From: Nanobdellota archaeon
GTDB taxonomy: Archaea > Nanobdellota > Nanobdellia > SCGC-AAA011-G17 > GW2011-AR17
Assembly: GCA_018830945.1 (NCBI GenBank)
Contig: JAHJRD010000089.1
Location: forward strand, 1-43,248
Reading direction: 5' to 3'
DNA: 43,248 bases
The position numbers were made by a program, and so were the translations under genes. A model generated the notes under the pieces. It did not search any database and was not told the origin of the DNA. It saw only the letters and a program-made list of their open reading frames with translations. Of the stretch, positions 41,601 through 43,248 are shown piece by piece (position 1 is the stretch's first letter; each line of letters begins with the position of its first letter).

Positions 41601-43055
41601 GCTTTTTATTACAAGTATGTCCTCAAGCTTGAATTCTTTTTCACTTCCTAAATCCAAATCCCTGTCTTCACTGTCATATGTGTAAGGAACAACCCTTAAT
41701 ACATCAGAATCATTGTTTCTTATTGAATAAACAATCTTTGAGCCGTCAATGTCAGCGCCGCCCCTGAAGTTGTGCAATGAGTCATTGGTGTCGCGCCTGT
41801 CGCACACGATTGTCGCGCCAGAAATCCTGCTTAATTCATCAACATGCTTTGCATACAGGCAGTTCTGCCCAACATCCCTTGCTCCTGCAACAAAAAAGCC
41901 GCCATGGGCTGCCAATACAGCGCCGCCTTCCATCTTTACTGCCCTGCTTACAATGTCAGGGTTTCCTCTCAAATGGCTGTAAAGCTCTTCTGCTTTATTG
42001 TCAAGCCTGTTTTGCAGCTCATCAATGCTTATACCTAATGATTTTTTTACATTGTCTGGGAATTCATCGCCCATGTTCTGCCTTAATCTTATCAATGCCT
42101 GCTCCCCGAATTCCTCTGCAATAAACTTTGAAATGAACTGCCCTTCCTTGTACATGAGCCATGTGCCATTAGCCATCCACATCCTGTCCAATGGCAGGAA
42201 AAAGCCGTTTTGGTAAGCGTTTCTTATGAATGTGTCTGCCTCAGCATCCCAGTGGTTTGGCGTTGATACATACTCTGCAGTTCCTTCAATGAGCCAGAGC
42301 GGAATATTGAAATTTTCAACATCCTGTGTTGCGCTCACGTTTGTCATTTTCTGGATGTCATGCCAGTGAGTATACTCGTGCTTCCATACGTGCTTCCAGT
42401 CTGAGAAGTCTCCTTCGAACAATGATAATACCCTGTACTTCATGTCTTCGCTTACAAATGTGATTCCGCCTAATCCTTCAGGCACATAAGGGAGGAGTCT
42501 TGTCTGCTCAAAATCCCTTCTTGAATGGTATAAGTAAGACCATGTTTTTAAGTCAGCTGCGTTGTTGCCAAACAAATTGCTTAAGTCATCATAGCATAAC
42601 TCTGAATAATCAATAAAATCCTCAAGCATTGTTTCATTATATGTATATACTCTAAAATGCTGCGTCTCGTAATTGCTCCAGTCAAGCTCTTCATAATTAG
42701 GGCGGTGATGGCCAAAGTTCCTTGCGCCTAAGTTCTGCACTAATCTTGACCTGCCTGAGCTTCTCCAGAATAGGTTGAACATCTGCTCCATGAGCTGCTC
42801 GCCTGACGCCAATACTTCCTCCCTGTTGAAGAATTCCGAGTCAGCAATTCTTAATGCATATGTGTCTTCAAGGTCTTCAGTTTCTTTTAATTCATCAATT
42901 GTGACTGGCGTTGTGTCAATCTGCGCTGCTGTTGGCTGTATTATAAGGTCTTCAATGGATTGTGCTTGAGCGTCTGCTATTGACGGAATTGCTATTGAAG
43001 ATGCTAGTGCAAGCCCCCCTAAAACATTCTTTAAACCTGCTTTTTTATGCCTCAT
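38610..43055 (-). CDS. Secreted gluzincin-like protease, TolB-like beta-propeller and Omp85/BamA-like beta-barrel fusion
   Basis: Signal peptide; WKHEYTHWHDIQKM and WLIEGTAEYVS; TolB-like blades (GSPRFSPDGSRIAFVGD); C-terminal LGGNQTLRGVDFASESGNNFFLASLEVRSPL and GVYADVGSAWYY. Confidence 0.8.
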   Translation of the reverse strand: MRHKKAGLKNVLGGLALASSIAIPSIADAQAQSIEDLIIQPTAAQIDTTPVTIDELKETEDLEDTYALRIADSEFFNREEVLASGEQLMEQMFNLFWRSSGRSRLVQNLGARNFGHHRPNYEELDWSNYETQHFRVYTYNETMLEDFIDYSELCYDDLSNLFGNNAADLKTWSYLYHSRRDFEQTRLLPYVPEGLGGITFVSEDMKYRVLSLFEGDFSDWKHVWKHEYTHWHDIQKMTNVSATQDVENFNIPLWLIEGTAEYVSTPNHWDAEADTFIRNAYQNGFFLPLDRMWMANGTWLMYKEGQFISKFIAEEFGEQALIRLRQNMGDEFPDNVKKSLGISIDELQNRLDNKAEELYSHLRGNPDIVSRAVKMEGGAVLAAHGGFFVAGARDVGQNCLYAKHVDELSRISGATIVCDRRDTNDSLHNFRGGADIDGSKIVYSIRNNDSDVLRVVPYTYDSEDRDLDLGSEKEFKLEDILVIKSPRIVDEERIAFIGHKNGFAQVFIFNIATEELEQLTEGQSGYNGIDYSEGKLVISKEDRKDDWYVDNLYLMELETGQMRAITDGSFNAGSPRFSPDGSRIAFVGDENLNISLYMYEMDKKTHYKVDDANIAAISPQWLSDDEILFNSLKGFARTMHRMQAPSAEQLLRRELSADEEAGERQETRHNAFTANNDGLFVSSNGTTYQVSRIGADFGAIYMEAMPVVNNNPVPQDLTFLRMKDGNLENLVAPRRARQEERIQQRLAIDSETERFVRGFEESHTVFGRAMSNDGRYMVFAVNNRMSLRDQEERADFPFQFYIYDSFTNTTEARRIPDLESTHQLKEMAFVNDTHMYFDIGRQLFLEVDSNIVRKPFSDRGIEPENTKLSEDGTMVAAVCNSRRVEDMASVCVYDAATNTTTEHGAFDEDQLASWGFTSENGIVASFNIDEGLKIVYEHNNETRSFFVPVHIDEDDDTVSSLDISRGRVMLEVLRTGDDAEYEELYAGEIRNNALSLHRVLEDGRRFYSKGANGNMMVREKTMYGVSAYMYDGDFNELLEVGDAVIDGNNLIISNGSDVRIIDLEQAAQREINSALGFDADAGKLAYARFNGNNFDVFEKDLRTGRVTSIAATEANEFLPSYGEDGINFRTRGQRIILPYMERVRDVRISGAPEARDVEPVSSLPFDSMHLAAMGAYNGSAGFLQLSILTRDNLWEKMMLIDFIGDFEKWNRGIIGYMDLENNFSAQAYINHYANDIYTGATYTHLFDLTRSLHFDLRGGYEFQRVQNNNLDFAGDNHVLKLGFGLGYDDTFWSMEGPIGGFRAYLNLEQGYSVSHNEMSNVDVNGGIRGYYTPHELVTIAARAEGGFSYGMVPTLYMLGGNQTLRGVDFASESGNNFFLASLEVRSPLFEVAGAIFSKPLTEYSGFFIFPGIELGVYADVGSAWYYNPHIENNDERNWRLPYETHYDAGLLLNFNSMFGRLRFNISMIDPEKWNFWFGGNW

Positions 43056-43248
43056 TTAATTTCGAGCATAGTAATTGGAATGAGGTTTATAAAGCTTTAG
43101 GTGGAAAGTATGTATTAAGCTTCAGAGGAGAGCCTTAAGTTGCTCATAGGGATTGGCCTTTCTTAAGTTCCATGTTTGAAACAGGCTCAACATTATCTCG
43201 GTTGTTTTCTGTCCTTGTTCTGTTCGTAAACAACCTATAATTTTTTCC

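Overview
The window looks like part of a DPANN-type (Woesearchaeota/Pacearchaeota-like) archaeal genome. That placement is inferred from Bud32, archaeal TATA-like promoters, a PGF-pre-PGF surface subtilase, CARDB/COG1361-type surface proteins and dense ATGA-coupled operons. Core genes are srp54, bud32, gyrB-gyrA, class II lysS and a MacB-like ABC export operon. The accessory content is mostly secreted or cell-surface proteins: gluzincin-like proteases, transglutaminase-like paralogs, a GH-like lipoprotein and a Cys-rich CX3C protein. It also includes small HTH-nucleotidyltransferase, HEPN and AbrB modules. Best candidates for a second look: (1) a 1481-aa secreted protein that appears to combine an HEYTH metalloprotease, a TolB-like propeller and an Omp85/BamA-like beta-barrel; (2) an HTH-MNT/HEPN cassette between two ~107-bp copies of the srp54 3' tail that differ by 3 synonymous changes, the distal copy fused at a GAAGAT microhomology to a pRiA4b-ORF3-like remnant; (3) a five-gene operon (EreA/ChaN-like, AbrB, ParB-like, methyltransferase, HEYSH zincin) in which every junction is a 4-nt ATGA overlap; (4) two zincin-like pairs in which one member has lost the HExxH motif; (5) a 12-nt structured motif found downstream of four genes. 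No tRNA, rRNA or CRISPR array was recognised. All family calls are by eye from motifs; no searches were run.
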